Assembly (NCBI RefSeq): GCF_001424835.1
Contig: NZ_LMCQ01000025.1
Coordinates: 252,544-316,543 of the forward strand
Length of the DNA: 64,000 nucleotides
Source of the DNA: Variovorax sp. Root318D1
GTDB lineage: Bacteria; Pseudomonadota; Gammaproteobacteria; Burkholderiales; Burkholderiaceae_C
Direction of reading: 5' to 3'
The notes under the pieces were generated by a model. It was not told the origin of the DNA. It did not search any database and saw nothing but the letters and a program-made list of their open reading frames with translations. Below, piece by piece: positions 33,816-44,700 of the stretch. The position numbers were made by a program, and so were the translations under genes. Position 1 is the first letter of the stretch; each line of letters opens with the position of its first letter.

Positions 33816-35423
33816 ATGGCCCAGACCGCACTCATCTCCGTCTCCGACAAAACCGGCATCCTCGAATTCGCGCAAGCACTGCATGGCCTTGGCATCAAGC
33901 TGCTCTCCACCGGCGGCACCGCCAAGCTGCTGGCCGACGCAGGCTTGCCCGTGACCGAAGTGGCCGACCACACCGGTTTTCCTGAAATGCTCGACGGCCG
34001 CGTGAAGACGCTGCATCCCAAGATCCATGGCGGCCTGCTCGCGCGGCGTGACCTGCCGGCGCACGTGGCGGCCATCAAGGAACACGGCATCGACACCATC
34101 GACCTGCTTGTGGTCAATCTTTACCCGTTCGAAGCCACAGTGGCCAAGGCCGGTTGCACGCTCGAGGACGCCATCGAGAACATCGACATCGGCGGCCCGG
34201 CGATGGTGCGCAGCGCGGCCAAGAACTGGAAGGACGTGGGGGTGCTGACCGACGCCTCGCAATACCCCGTGGCACTGGCCGAGCTCCAAGCCGGCGGCAA
34301 GCTCAGCGACAAGACCAAGTTCGCCTTCTCCGTGGCTGCGTTCAACCGCATTGCCGACTACGACGGCGCCATCAGCGACTACCTCTCGGCCATCGACTTC
34401 GACGCCAGCATCGGCCAGCCTGCGCCTACGCGTTCGCTGTTCCCGGCGCAAAGCAACGGCCGCTTCGTGAAGGTGCAAGACCTGCGCTATGGCGAGAACC
34501 CGCACCAGCAAGCCGCGTTCTACCGCGACCTGTATCCGGCGCCGGGCTCACTCGTGTCCGCAAAGCAGCTGCAGGGCAAGGAACTCAGTTACAACAACAT
34601 CGCCGATGCCGACGCCGCATGGGAATGCGTGAAGAGCTTCGACGTGCCGGCCTGCGTGATCGTGAAGCACGCCAACCCTTGCGGCGTGGCCGTTGGCAAG
34701 GATGCGGCCGAAGCCTATGACAAGGCCTTCAAGACCGATCCGACTTCGGCCTTCGGCGGCATCATCGCCTTCAATCGGCCGGTGGACCTTGCCACTGCGC
34801 AAGCCGTCAACAAACAGTTCGTCGAAGTGCTGATGGCGCCGGGCTACACGCCTGAGGCGCTGGAGGTGTTCCAGGCGACCAAGGCCAAGCTCAACGTGCG
34901 CGTGCTCGAGATCGCATTGCCCAGGGGTGGCGCAACAGACTGGGACAACGGCCGCAACGCGATCGACGTGAAGCGCGTTGGCTCCGGCCTCCTGATGCAA
35001 ACCGCCGACAACCACGAGCTTTCCGCGAGTGACCTCAAGGTGGTATCGAAGAAGCAACCGACGCCCGAGCAGCTGCAAGACCTGCTGTTCGCGTGGAAGG
35101 TCGCCAAGTACGTGAAGAGCAACGCCATCGTGTTCTGCGCTGGCGGGATGACCATGGGCGTGGGCGCGGGCCAGATGAGCCGCCTCGATTCAGCGCGCAT
35201 CGCGAGCATCAAAGCCGAGCATGCGGGCTTGTCGCTCAAGGGCACCGCGGTGGCCAGCGATGCCTTCTTCCCGTTCCGCGACGGGCTCGACGTGGTGGTC
35301 GATGCCGGCGCAAGCTGCGTCATCCAGCCGGGCGGCTCGATGCGCGACCAGGAAGTGATCGATGCCGCCGACGAGCGCGGCGTGGTCATGGTGCTGTCGG
35401 GCGTGCGCCACTTCCGCCACTGA
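33816..35423 (+). CDS. purH: Bifunctional AICAR transformylase/IMP cyclohydrolase PurH
   Basis: A 535-residue enzyme for the last two steps of IMP synthesis. Residues ~1-150 form the MGS-like cyclohydrolase (KTGILEFAQALHGLGIKLLSTGGTAKLL, PKIHGGLLARRD); the rest is the formyltransferase with KHANPCGVAVG (catalytic Lys-His) and SDAFFPFRDG. Full length. The position after fis is typical for Comamonadaceae. Confidence 0.97.
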   Translation: MAQTALISVSDKTGILEFAQALHGLGIKLLSTGGTAKLLADAGLPVTEVADHTGFPEMLDGRVKTLHPKIHGGLLARRDLPAHVAAIKEHGIDTIDLLVVNLYPFEATVAKAGCTLEDAIENIDIGGPAMVRSAAKNWKDVGVLTDASQYPVALAELQAGGKLSDKTKFAFSVAAFNRIADYDGAISDYLSAIDFDASIGQPAPTRSLFPAQSNGRFVKVQDLRYGENPHQQAAFYRDLYPAPGSLVSAKQLQGKELSYNNIADADAAWECVKSFDVPACVIVKHANPCGVAVGKDAAEAYDKAFKTDPTSAFGGIIAFNRPVDLATAQAVNKQFVEVLMAPGYTPEALEVFQATKAKLNVRVLEIALPRGGATDWDNGRNAIDVKRVGSGLLMQTADNHELSASDLKVVSKKQPTPEQLQDLLFAWKVAKYVKSNAIVFCAGGMTMGVGAGQMSRLDSARIASIKAEHAGLSLKGTAVASDAFFPFRDGLDVVVDAGASCVIQPGGSMRDQEVIDAADERGVVMVLSGVRHFRH

Positions 35424-35448
35424 CCTCGCGCGCCCGCAGGCGATCGGA

Positions 35449-36743
<1,295 letters not shown>

Positions 36744-36744
<1 letters not shown>

Positions 36745-37709
36745 CAATGTCTGGTGTCGTGAGGGGGCAGGGCGAAATCGGGGGCAGCGTCGGGGTCTTG
36801 GTCATCGTCGTCTTCATCTTCCGGCTCGGCCCAGAACAGGCGGTCGGGAAGCACATGGCCCATGCCGGGCCGGAATCCCGCGTCCAGGCAGCGGTCCATA
36901 TAGGCCAGGGCCTCGGTGGTAGCGGCCACCAGGTCGGTGCCGCTCGCGAGCAGGGCGGCCAACGCGGCCGACAGGGTGTCGCCGGCGCCGGCGAAGACGG
37001 CCTCGAGCCGCTCGTATTTTTCGTTGGCAAGCACTGACTGCGGCGAAGCCAGCACGTTGTCGATGAACTGGTCGGGCAGCACCATGCCGGTCACCAGCGT
37101 GTAGGGCACGCCGAACTCGCCGGCAGCCTTGGCGATGTCGCGTGCACCGGGCGGACGCTCGCCGCTCCAGTCGGGAAGCAGCCATCGCCAGAGGGTGCTG
37201 TGGTTTCCAACCAACACTGTGGTCTGTGGCAAAAGTAACTCTCGAAAAGCGTCGAGATAGGGCTCGATCAGGTTCTCGTCCCACCACGAAAGATTGGGCA
37301 TGTACGCCACCAGCGGCACCTCGGGATAGTCGGAGGCGGTCTCGGCAATGGTGCTCAGGGCGTCGGGGCTGCCGACAAAGCCCACCTTGATGAGCTGGAC
37401 TTCCACGTCTTCAAGGATGGCGCGCGCCTGCTCGGCAATGGCCTCCTCTTCGAAGGCGAAGTGGTCGAATATCTCGGCCGTGTCGCGTGCGTAGGCGCCC
37501 GTCACCACTGGCAGCATGTGTGCGCCCACCGACGCCATGGCCAGTGCGTCGGCCCCCAGGCCGCCCGCACCGCTGGGATCGCTGGCATTGAAGACCAGCA
37601 CGCAGGGCGGATTCAGGTCCCGTTCGGCCACTTCTTCGGCGTCCGGCGGAGGGTCGTTAAGATTGCCCGGTTTGCGGGTGTTGTCTGCGGAATGTAAGTA
37701 AATGGTCAT
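36744..37709 (-). CDS. thiD: Hydroxymethylpyrimidine/phosphomethylpyrimidine kinase ThiD
   Basis: A 321-residue ribokinase-fold enzyme of thiamine synthesis with NASDPSGAGGLGADALAMASVGAH near the N-terminus and the anion-hole motif VFAGAGDTLSAALAALLASG. It is longer than usual: a ~35-residue N-terminal leader (MTIYLHSADNTRKPGNLNDP) and an acidic C-terminal tail (EPEDEDDDDQDPDAAP). The mid-region (YMPNLSWWDENLIEPYL) is divergent from ThiD, so related pyridoxal-kinase-like activity is possible. No TPP riboswitch was found upstream. Coupled to hemL. Confidence 0.82.
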
Positions 37710-37820
37710 ACACGGGCCAAAATCACCTCAATGGTGGCATAGGCGCGACGTTTACCGCCCGCCAGTGAGATACGCATAGATACACTCGTTGCATTTAATG
37801 AACAAGGACTTTAAGCTCCG

Positions 37821-37991
37821 ATGAATACGAAAACTTGGATGTGCCTGATTTGTGGGTGGATCTATGACGAAGCGGTGGGTGTACCGGAAGATGGGATCGC
37901 AGCAGGCACGGCCTGGGCGGATGTCCCGATGAACTGGACCTGTCCTGAGTGCGGTGCACGCAAGGAAGACTTCGAAATGGTTGAAATCTGA
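37821..37991 (+). CDS. rubA: Rubredoxin
   Basis: A 56-residue iron protein with the two CxxC knuckles, CLIC (residues 8-11) and CPEC (41-44), and the usual YDEAVGVPEDGI and W-rich core (AWADVPMNWTC). It carries one electron. In Comamonadaceae and related groups it sits just ahead of the pilGHIJ genes as here, 81 bp before pilG. Its physiological partner is not indicated by neighbours. It shares a 111-bp intergenic region with the divergent thiD. Confidence 0.96.
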   Translation: MNTKTWMCLICGWIYDEAVGVPEDGIAAGTAWADVPMNWTCPECGARKEDFEMVEI

Positions 37992-38072
37992 AGCATGGCA
38001 TAGGGCTACGCGATCTGCGCCGATGTACGGTGCGGCGGGCATCCAAGTCTCATCTCAGCAGGAGTGTGTGCA

Positions 38073-38471
38073 ATGGGGCCGAATGGATCAGGTTACAAGG
38101 TGCTGGTCATCGATGACAGCAATACGATCCGGCGCAGTGCCGAAATATTTCTGAAGCAGGGCGGACACGAGGTCCTCCTTGCGGAAGACGGCTTTGACGC
38201 GCTCTCGAAGGTCAACGACCACAAGCCGCATCTGATTTTCTGCGACATCCTCATGCCGCGGCTCGACGGCTACCAGACCTGCGCCATCATCAAGCGCAAC
38301 GCTCAGTTCTCCAATGTTCCGGTTGTCATGCTTTCCTCGAAAGACGGCGTCTTCGACAAGGCTCGCGGCCGCATGGTCGGCTCGCAAGACTACCTGACCA
38401 AACCCTTCACCAAAGACCAGCTGCTGCAGGCCGTGCAGCAGTTTGGCATCGTTCAACAGGAAGCGCAGTAA
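38073..38471 (+). CDS. pilG: Type IV pilus response regulator PilG
   Basis: A 132-residue single receiver domain: acidic pair in LVIDDSNTIRR, phospho-acceptor Asp in IFCDILMPRLDGY and the Lys in YLTKPFTKDQLL. It controls pilus extension and cAMP signalling in the Pil-Chp system. GGAG sits 8 nt before ATG 38073; an in-frame GTG at 38064 lies on top of that site and is less likely. Overlaps pilH by one base (TAATG). Confidence 0.93.
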   Translation: MGPNGSGYKVLVIDDSNTIRRSAEIFLKQGGHEVLLAEDGFDALSKVNDHKPHLIFCDILMPRLDGYQTCAIIKRNAQFSNVPVVMLSSKDGVFDKARGRMVGSQDYLTKPFTKDQLLQAVQQFGIVQQEAQ

Positions 38472-38836
38472 TGCCCATTCGAAAAATCCTCGTCGTCGAC
38501 GACTCCAAGACGGAACTGATGTTCCTGTCCGACCTGCTCCAGAAGAACGGCTTTGCCGTCAAGACCGCCGAAAACGCCGAAGACGCCATGCGCCGTCTCG
38601 AAGAGGACCAGCCCGACCTGATTCTCATGGACGTCGTCATGCCCGGCCAGAACGGCTTCCAGCTCACGCGCGCCATTGCCCGCGACCCGCAGTACGCCGC
38701 CATTCCGATCATCCTGTGTACCAGCAAGAACCAGGAAACCGATCGCGTCTGGGGCATGCGCCAAGGCGCGCGCGACTACATCGTGAAGCCGGTCAACGTG
38801 GCCGAGCTGATGTCCAAGATCAGCGCGCTGGCCTGA
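38471..38836 (+). CDS. pilH: Type IV pilus response regulator PilH
   Basis: A 121-residue single receiver domain: VVDDSKTELMF, DLILMDVVMPGQNGF (acceptor Asp) and IVKPVNVAEL (Lys). In the Pil-Chp system PilH acts opposite to or as a phosphate sink for PilG. It starts inside the pilG stop codon and is followed 19 bp later by pilI. Confidence 0.93.
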   Translation: MPIRKILVVDDSKTELMFLSDLLQKNGFAVKTAENAEDAMRRLEEDQPDLILMDVVMPGQNGFQLTRAIARDPQYAAIPIILCTSKNQETDRVWGMRQGARDYIVKPVNVAELMSKISALA

Positions 38837-38855
38837 ACAGAAGACTGCCGAGTCC

Positions 38856-39389
38856 ATGGCGAATCGCGACGCTCTTCGTGCCTTCCAGTCCCGGCTTGCA
38901 AGCCGCCTGCAGGCTGCGCGCACCACTGGCGTAGCCGCCACGTGGCTCGCGGTCGAGGCCGGCGAGGGCAAGTACCTCTTTCCACTCGGCCACGCGGGCG
39001 AGATCTTCCCCTGGACGCCGCCCCAGCCCGTGCCCTACACGGAACCCTGGTTCCTCGGCGTTGCCAACCTGCGCGGCGGCCTCTACGGCGTGGTGCAGCT
39101 GTCGGCATTCGCCTCGGGCAAGTCCGATGGCCTCGCGGCCACTGAGGCGGCCCGCATGCAATCGCGGCTCGTTGCATTCAACGAGCTGCTCGAAGTCAAC
39201 TGCGCTTTGCTGGTCGATCGACTGGCGGGGTTGCGGGGGGCCGAGGCCTTCACGGGCGCGGAACCTCCGGGCGCAGAAGCACCTGCCTGGCTTGGGCATC
39301 TGTACACCGATGCGGCGGGTGAGTGCTGGCAGGAAATCAACCTGCAGGCGCTCTCGCAGCAACCCCAGTTTTTAAGTATTGGCGCCTAG
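38856..39389 (+). CDS. pilI: CheW-like coupling protein PilI
   Basis: A 177-residue protein with one CheW domain (about residues 30-165): VEAGEGKYLFPLGHAGEIFPW, WFLGVANLRGGLYGVVQLSAF, and VDRLAGLRGAEAF. It links the PilJ receptor to the ChpA kinase at the pole. The core motif NLRGGLYGVV is intact. Confidence 0.9.
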   Translation: MANRDALRAFQSRLASRLQAARTTGVAATWLAVEAGEGKYLFPLGHAGEIFPWTPPQPVPYTEPWFLGVANLRGGLYGVVQLSAFASGKSDGLAATEAARMQSRLVAFNELLEVNCALLVDRLAGLRGAEAFTGAEPPGAEAPAWLGHLYTDAAGECWQEINLQALSQQPQFLSIGA

Positions 39390-39431
39390 TGCATCCGCAC
39401 AGCCACAAGACAACCACCTGAAGGACCGACC

Positions 39432-41756
39432 GTGAGCTCGATCGCCGACAAGTTCAAGAAATTACTGCCCGCGAACAGCGGCAACGACAAGGCCCGCGTC
39501 GACGGCTCCGGTTCCACCTTATCGCTCGACGACGTCGATACGGTTCAGGTGCCGGACGAGAAGACCGTTCGCCTGGCCCGGAAACAAGACCGCACGCCCG
39601 ACGCGCCAGCGCCCACCGGCTTTGCCGACGGCGGCACGCTGATCGGCGAGGCCGCGAACGAGGCCGATGCCGCATCGGCCGAAGCCGCCCAGGCGCAGGC
39701 TCCCACGGGACGAGCGGGCTCGAACCCGGCGCGCCAGCAGCGGATCCTGGCGATCTTGCTGGCGGTCGTCGTGCTGCTTCTGTTGCTGGTGGCCGGCTCC
39801 GCGATTCTTCGCGCCGAGCGCCTCGCGCAGCAGGTGGCCGCCACCGGCCAGTCGATGATGCAGTCGCAGCGGCTTGCAAAGTCGATCTCCCAGGCTCTCG
39901 TCGGCAGCGCGCCCGCGTTCGTGGAAGTGAAGGACAGCGCCGACGACCTTTCGCGCCGCGTGCAGGGCCTGACGAACGGCGACGATGCCCTGCGCCTCGA
40001 GCGCGTGGGCAACCAGTACGACGAGGACATGGCCAAGATCAATCCGCTGGTCTCCCGTGCCGACGCCAGCGCCAAGGCCGTGCTGGCCCAGCGCCAGATC
40101 CTGACCCAGGTGGGTGCCGCCTTGCGCGACATCAACCAGCAATCGTCCGCGCTGCTCGAAATGACGGAAACCGTGGCATCGCTCAAGATGCAGCAGAACG
40201 CCACGCTGCCTGAAATTTCGGCCGCCGGCCAACTCGTGATGCTGACGCAGCGCATCGGCAAGTCGACCAACGAATTCTTTACGGTCGAAGGCGTGAACCC
40301 CGACGCCGTGTTCCTGCTCGGCAAGGACTTGAACACCTTCCAGGAAACCACGCGCGGCCTGCTAGACGGCAATGCGCAGCAGCGTTTCCCCGGCTCGAAA
40401 GACCCGCAGACGCGCCAGCAGCTCGAAGCCATTCTCAAGACCTACGAGCAGATGCGTACGCAGGCCTCCGCCATTCTGGGCAACCTGCAGGGCCTGGTGG
40501 CAGCGCGCGAAGCGCAGGCTTCGATCCTGACCGACAGCGAACCCCTGCGCAAATCGCTCGACGAGCTGCAGGACAAGCTGTCCGCCCGCACCGGCCTGGG
40601 CGCCGGAACGATCGTGATGCTTTTCGTGCTCTCGCTGGCCGCCCTGGCCCTTGCCGGCGCCATCGGTTTCGTGCAGGTGCGCGAAGGCCGTGAACGCGCC
40701 CTTGTGGCCGAACGCGAACGTCTCGCGGCCGAACAGGCCAGCGACGAGGCCGGCCGCATCAACAACGCCAACCAGGCCGCCATTCTTCGGCTGATGAACG
40801 AACTGCAGACAGTGGCCGAAGGCGACCTGACGCAGGAAGCCACCGTGACCGAGGACATTACCGGCGCCATCGCCGACTCGGTGAACTACACGGTGGAAGA
40901 ACTTCGCCTGCTGGTGGGCAACGTGCAGAACACGGCAACCCGCGTGGCGCAGACCACGTCGCAGGTGGAAAGCACCTCGACCGAACTGCTTGCCGCTTCG
41001 ACCGAACAGCTGCGCGAAATTCGCGAAACCGGCCAGTCGGTGCTGACCATGGCCGAGCGAATCAACGGCGTGTCCTCGCAAGCGCAAGAGTCCGCCACGG
41101 TGGCGCGCCAGTCGCTGGAAGCCGCATCGTCGGGCCTGCAGGCCGTGCAGAACGCCATCGGCGGTATGAACTCCATCCGCGACCAGATCCAGGAAACCTC
41201 CAAGCGCATCAAGCGCCTGGGCGAGTCCTCGCAGGAGATCGGTGAAATCACCGAACTGATCTCGGACATTACCGAACAGACGAACGTGCTGGCACTGAAC
41301 GCCGCCATTCAGGCCGCATCGGCCGGTGAAGCCGGTCGCGGCTTCTCGGTGGTGGCGGAAGAAGTGCAGCGGCTGGCTGAACGCTCCGCAGACGCCACGC
41401 GCCAGATTTCGGCGCTGGTGAAGGCCATTCAGACCGACACGCAGGATGCGGTGGGCGCCATGGAGCGTTCCACGCAGGGTGTGGTCGAGGGGGCCAAGCT
41501 GTCCGACAATGCAGGTACCGCACTGACCGAGATCGACCGGGTGTCGCGCCGCCTTGCAGAGCTGATCGAGCAGATTTCGCAGTCCGCATCCCGCGAAGCC
41601 GATTCGGCCAACGTCGTGGCTGCCAACATCCAGCACATCTTTGCGGTGACCGAGCAGACCGGAGAAGGTACCCGTACCACGGCCCAGCAGGTGCGTGAAC
41701 TTTCGCAAATGGCGGAAGAACTGCGCCGCTCGGTCGCCCGATTCAAGATTGCCTGA
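39432..41756 (+). CDS. pilJ: Methyl-accepting chemotaxis protein PilJ
   Basis: A 774-residue receptor starting at GTG 39432. It has an N-terminal cytoplasmic tail of ~95 residues, helix 1 (ILAILLAVVVLLLLLVAGSAIL, ~103-124), a periplasmic region with two PilJ-type helical modules (~125-385), helix 2 (IVMLFVLSLAALALAGAIGFV, ~395-415), a HAMP-like linker and a long signalling coiled coil with the hairpin tip EITEQTNVLALNAAIQAASAGEAGRGFSVVAEEV. The N-terminal tail is Ala/Asp-rich and longer than in Pseudomonas PilJ. Confidence 0.94.
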   Translation: MSSIADKFKKLLPANSGNDKARVDGSGSTLSLDDVDTVQVPDEKTVRLARKQDRTPDAPAPTGFADGGTLIGEAANEADAASAEAAQAQAPTGRAGSNPARQQRILAILLAVVVLLLLLVAGSAILRAERLAQQVAATGQSMMQSQRLAKSISQALVGSAPAFVEVKDSADDLSRRVQGLTNGDDALRLERVGNQYDEDMAKINPLVSRADASAKAVLAQRQILTQVGAALRDINQQSSALLEMTETVASLKMQQNATLPEISAAGQLVMLTQRIGKSTNEFFTVEGVNPDAVFLLGKDLNTFQETTRGLLDGNAQQRFPGSKDPQTRQQLEAILKTYEQMRTQASAILGNLQGLVAAREAQASILTDSEPLRKSLDELQDKLSARTGLGAGTIVMLFVLSLAALALAGAIGFVQVREGRERALVAERERLAAEQASDEAGRINNANQAAILRLMNELQTVAEGDLTQEATVTEDITGAIADSVNYTVEELRLLVGNVQNTATRVAQTTSQVESTSTELLAASTEQLREIRETGQSVLTMAERINGVSSQAQESATVARQSLEAASSGLQAVQNAIGGMNSIRDQIQETSKRIKRLGESSQEIGEITELISDITEQTNVLALNAAIQAASAGEAGRGFSVVAEEVQRLAERSADATRQISALVKAIQTDTQDAVGAMERSTQGVVEGAKLSDNAGTALTEIDRVSRRLAELIEQISQSASREADSANVVAANIQHIFAVTEQTGEGTRTTAQQVRELSQMAEELRRSVARFKIA

Positions 41757-41784
41757 CAAAAGTTAAGAACGGCGAGCATCCAAC

Positions 41785-44700
41785 GTGTCGATTCAATCCC
41801 CTGCCACGGCCCCCATTGCCGGCAACGTGCCGGCCACCGAAGACCTCGGGCCGCTGGCCTGGGTGCTGGGAGAAATTCAGAAATCCCTCGATGGTGTGGG
41901 CAAGTCGTTGCGTCGCTTCGTGCGCGACGTGGGCAATGCCTCGGAGCTCGAGAGCGGCCCGCTGCAAATGGCCCGCCAGCAACTGCACCAATCCGTCGGT
42001 GCGCTGCAGATGGTCGGCAACACCGCGCCGGCGCTGGTGCTCGGCTCCATCGAGTTTGCGGTGCAGGGCTTCATTGCCGAGCCGCAGCGCTGCACCGACA
42101 GCGCAGTCCTGAAGATCGAGCGCGCCGGCTTTGCCGTCATCGATTTCCTCCACGCGCTGCTGGCCGGCAAGGCCGTGTCGTCGGTCGCGCTGTTCCCCCA
42201 ATACCGCGACGTGCTCGAACTGGTCGGCAACGAGCGCGTGCATCCGGCGGATCTCTGGAGCGTTGCCTGGCGCTGGGTCGAAGTGCGACCCGCGCTGACC
42301 CAGGCCGCGCTGGCCTATGACCCGGCGGTGCGTTCGCGGCTCGATCGCGAAGTGCTGCAGCTGGTAAAGACTGGCGACCCGCAGGCCGCGCGTCGGCTGC
42401 AGGCCCTGTGCCTGGGGCTCGGGCGCGGTGCGCTGCTGCCCCGCGTGGCAAGTTTCTGGACTCTGGCCGCGGGCTTTTTCGAGGCCCTGGCGCTGGAGCT
42501 GATCCCCGCTGATCCCTATGTCAAGCGCGCCGCCTCGCGCGTGCTGCTGCAATACGCCACGTTTGCGCGCGGCGACAGCACGGTGTCCGACCGGCTGGGC
42601 CAGGACCTGTTGTTCTTCTGCGCGCAGGCCGTACCCGCCGCCGACTCCGATGAAGCCGCCACGCTGCGCACCGTGCGCGCGGCCTGGGGCGTCGCGGGCG
42701 AGCCGCGTGTCGACTACAGCGTAGAGCAGTTCGGCCGCTTCGATCCGCTGGTGCTGGCGCAGGCCCGCAAGCGCATCGAAACCGCCAAGGAAATGTGGTC
42801 GGCGCTTTCGGGCGGCGACGTCGGCCGCACGCGCCAGGTGGCAGACACCTTCGCGCAGCTCGGCGAGTCTCTGCAGAAGCTACATCCGCCCATCTTGCCG
42901 ATGGTGGAAGCACTGACAAATGCGGTCGAAGCCTCGGTGCGTTCCGGCCAGCCGCCGGATACCGAACTTGCGATGGAAGTCGCCACTTCGGTGCTCTACC
43001 TCGAAGCCGCGCTTGAAGACCTTGATCCGAGCGACCCGCAGCTCACCTCCCGCACCCTCCAGCTGGCAGGCCGCATCGAGCGCGTGCGCGAAGGCGGGCA
43101 TTCGGAGCCGCTCGAGCCCTGGATGGAGGACCTGTACCGACGCGTCAGCGATCGCCAGACCATGGGTACGGTGGTCGACGAACTCCGCAGCCACCTGAGC
43201 GAACTCGAAAAATCGCTCGACCAGTATTTCCGCCGCCCCGCAGAAAAGGGCCTGCTGCGCACCGTGCCGACTCAGCTGCTGCAGATGCGCGGCGTGTTCT
43301 CCGTGCTTGGCCTTGAGCAGGCCGCCCACACCGTCCAGCGCATGCGCGACGACGTCGAGCAGATGCTGGTGGGCAACGCCTCGCCAGTGGAAGAGATGCA
43401 GAGCTTCGACGCGCTCGGCAACAACCTGGGCGCGCTGGGTTTCCTGATCGACATGCTGGGCTACCAGCCCGCGCTGGCCAAGCGCCTGTTCGTGTTCGAC
43501 CAGGAAGCCGGCGAACTCAAGCCGCTGATGGGCCGACAGGCCACCGACGCCCCCACCGCGGACGTCGCGGCTCCGGGCGCTGCCGCCACCCCCTCCGATG
43601 GCGTGCTCAGCATCGAGGAAGTCGACGCCCAGATTGCCTCCAAGCTTGCCGCCCTCGCCACGCCCAACCGCAAGGCGAAGGTCTCGCCCATCGAGGAATT
43701 CAGCCGCAAGGCCGACAGCTGGACGAACAAGATCACCGGACCCTCGGCGCTGCCCGACACCGAAGTCACCGAGCTCGAAGAAGACGATCTGCAGAACATC
43801 TTCCTCGACGAAGCGCGCGAGGTGGTGCAAAACGGCCTGGCCGCGATCGACGAGCTCGGCAGCCACCCGGACGACACCGAGGAACTCACCATCCTACGGC
43901 GTGCCTTCCACACGCTGAAGGGCAGCTCGCGCATGGTCGGCCTGACCGACTTCGGCGACGCCGCCTGGTCCCTGGAGCAGGTGCTCAACACCTGGCTCGC
44001 CGACCAGCGCGACGCCACGCCCGATCTGCTCGTCGGCACCCGCAAGGCGATGGAGGAATTCAGCCAGTGGGTCGAAGCTATTGCTTCGGGCTCGCAGCAC
44101 GGGTGGAAGTCGTCGCACTTCAGCCGCGTGGCCGATGCCCTGCTGGCGGGCGAGCCCGTGCCCGCCATGCCGGCGCGCGTTTCCGATGCGGAAGCCCTGG
44201 CCGTGGCCGCGCGCCACATTGCCGCGGAGCCGCCGGCGGTCGCCCCGCTGCCCCTGCCGGAACTCCCGGAGCTGCCCGATCTTTCGCTCACCGCCGTGGC
44301 GCCGGAGCCCGCACCCGCTGCCGCGTTCGAGTGGCCGCCCACGGAGGCACCGCAAGAGGCCGCCACGCCTGAAGCCGAAGACGACTTCACGTCGACCGAC
44401 TTCCTCGACTTCGAATCCAAGCCACTCCCGGCTGACGAGCCTGTCTGGACCGACGTCGAGAAGTTCGATTTTCCGGAACTCGCCATCAAGACTGAGACCC
44501 CGGCGCTGCCCCAGGCCGAAGTCGCCGATGAGCCGGCGACTGAGCCTGTGGCCGAGTTGCCTGTCCTGGACGGCCTGCCCGAGCTCGAATGGGCGTCCGA
44601 GCCGGCGCCGGTGGTTGCCGAAGAGCCCGTTCCAGTGGCTGCGGAAGTCCCGCCGGCCGAAGAGCTCGTGGAAGTGCCGGCTTTGCAGCTGGCGCCCGAA

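Noticed and set aside
37710..37820. Possible TPP riboswitch ahead of thiD
   Set aside because: The conserved THI-box core (CUGAGA and the matching 3' element) is not present in the 111-bp gap.
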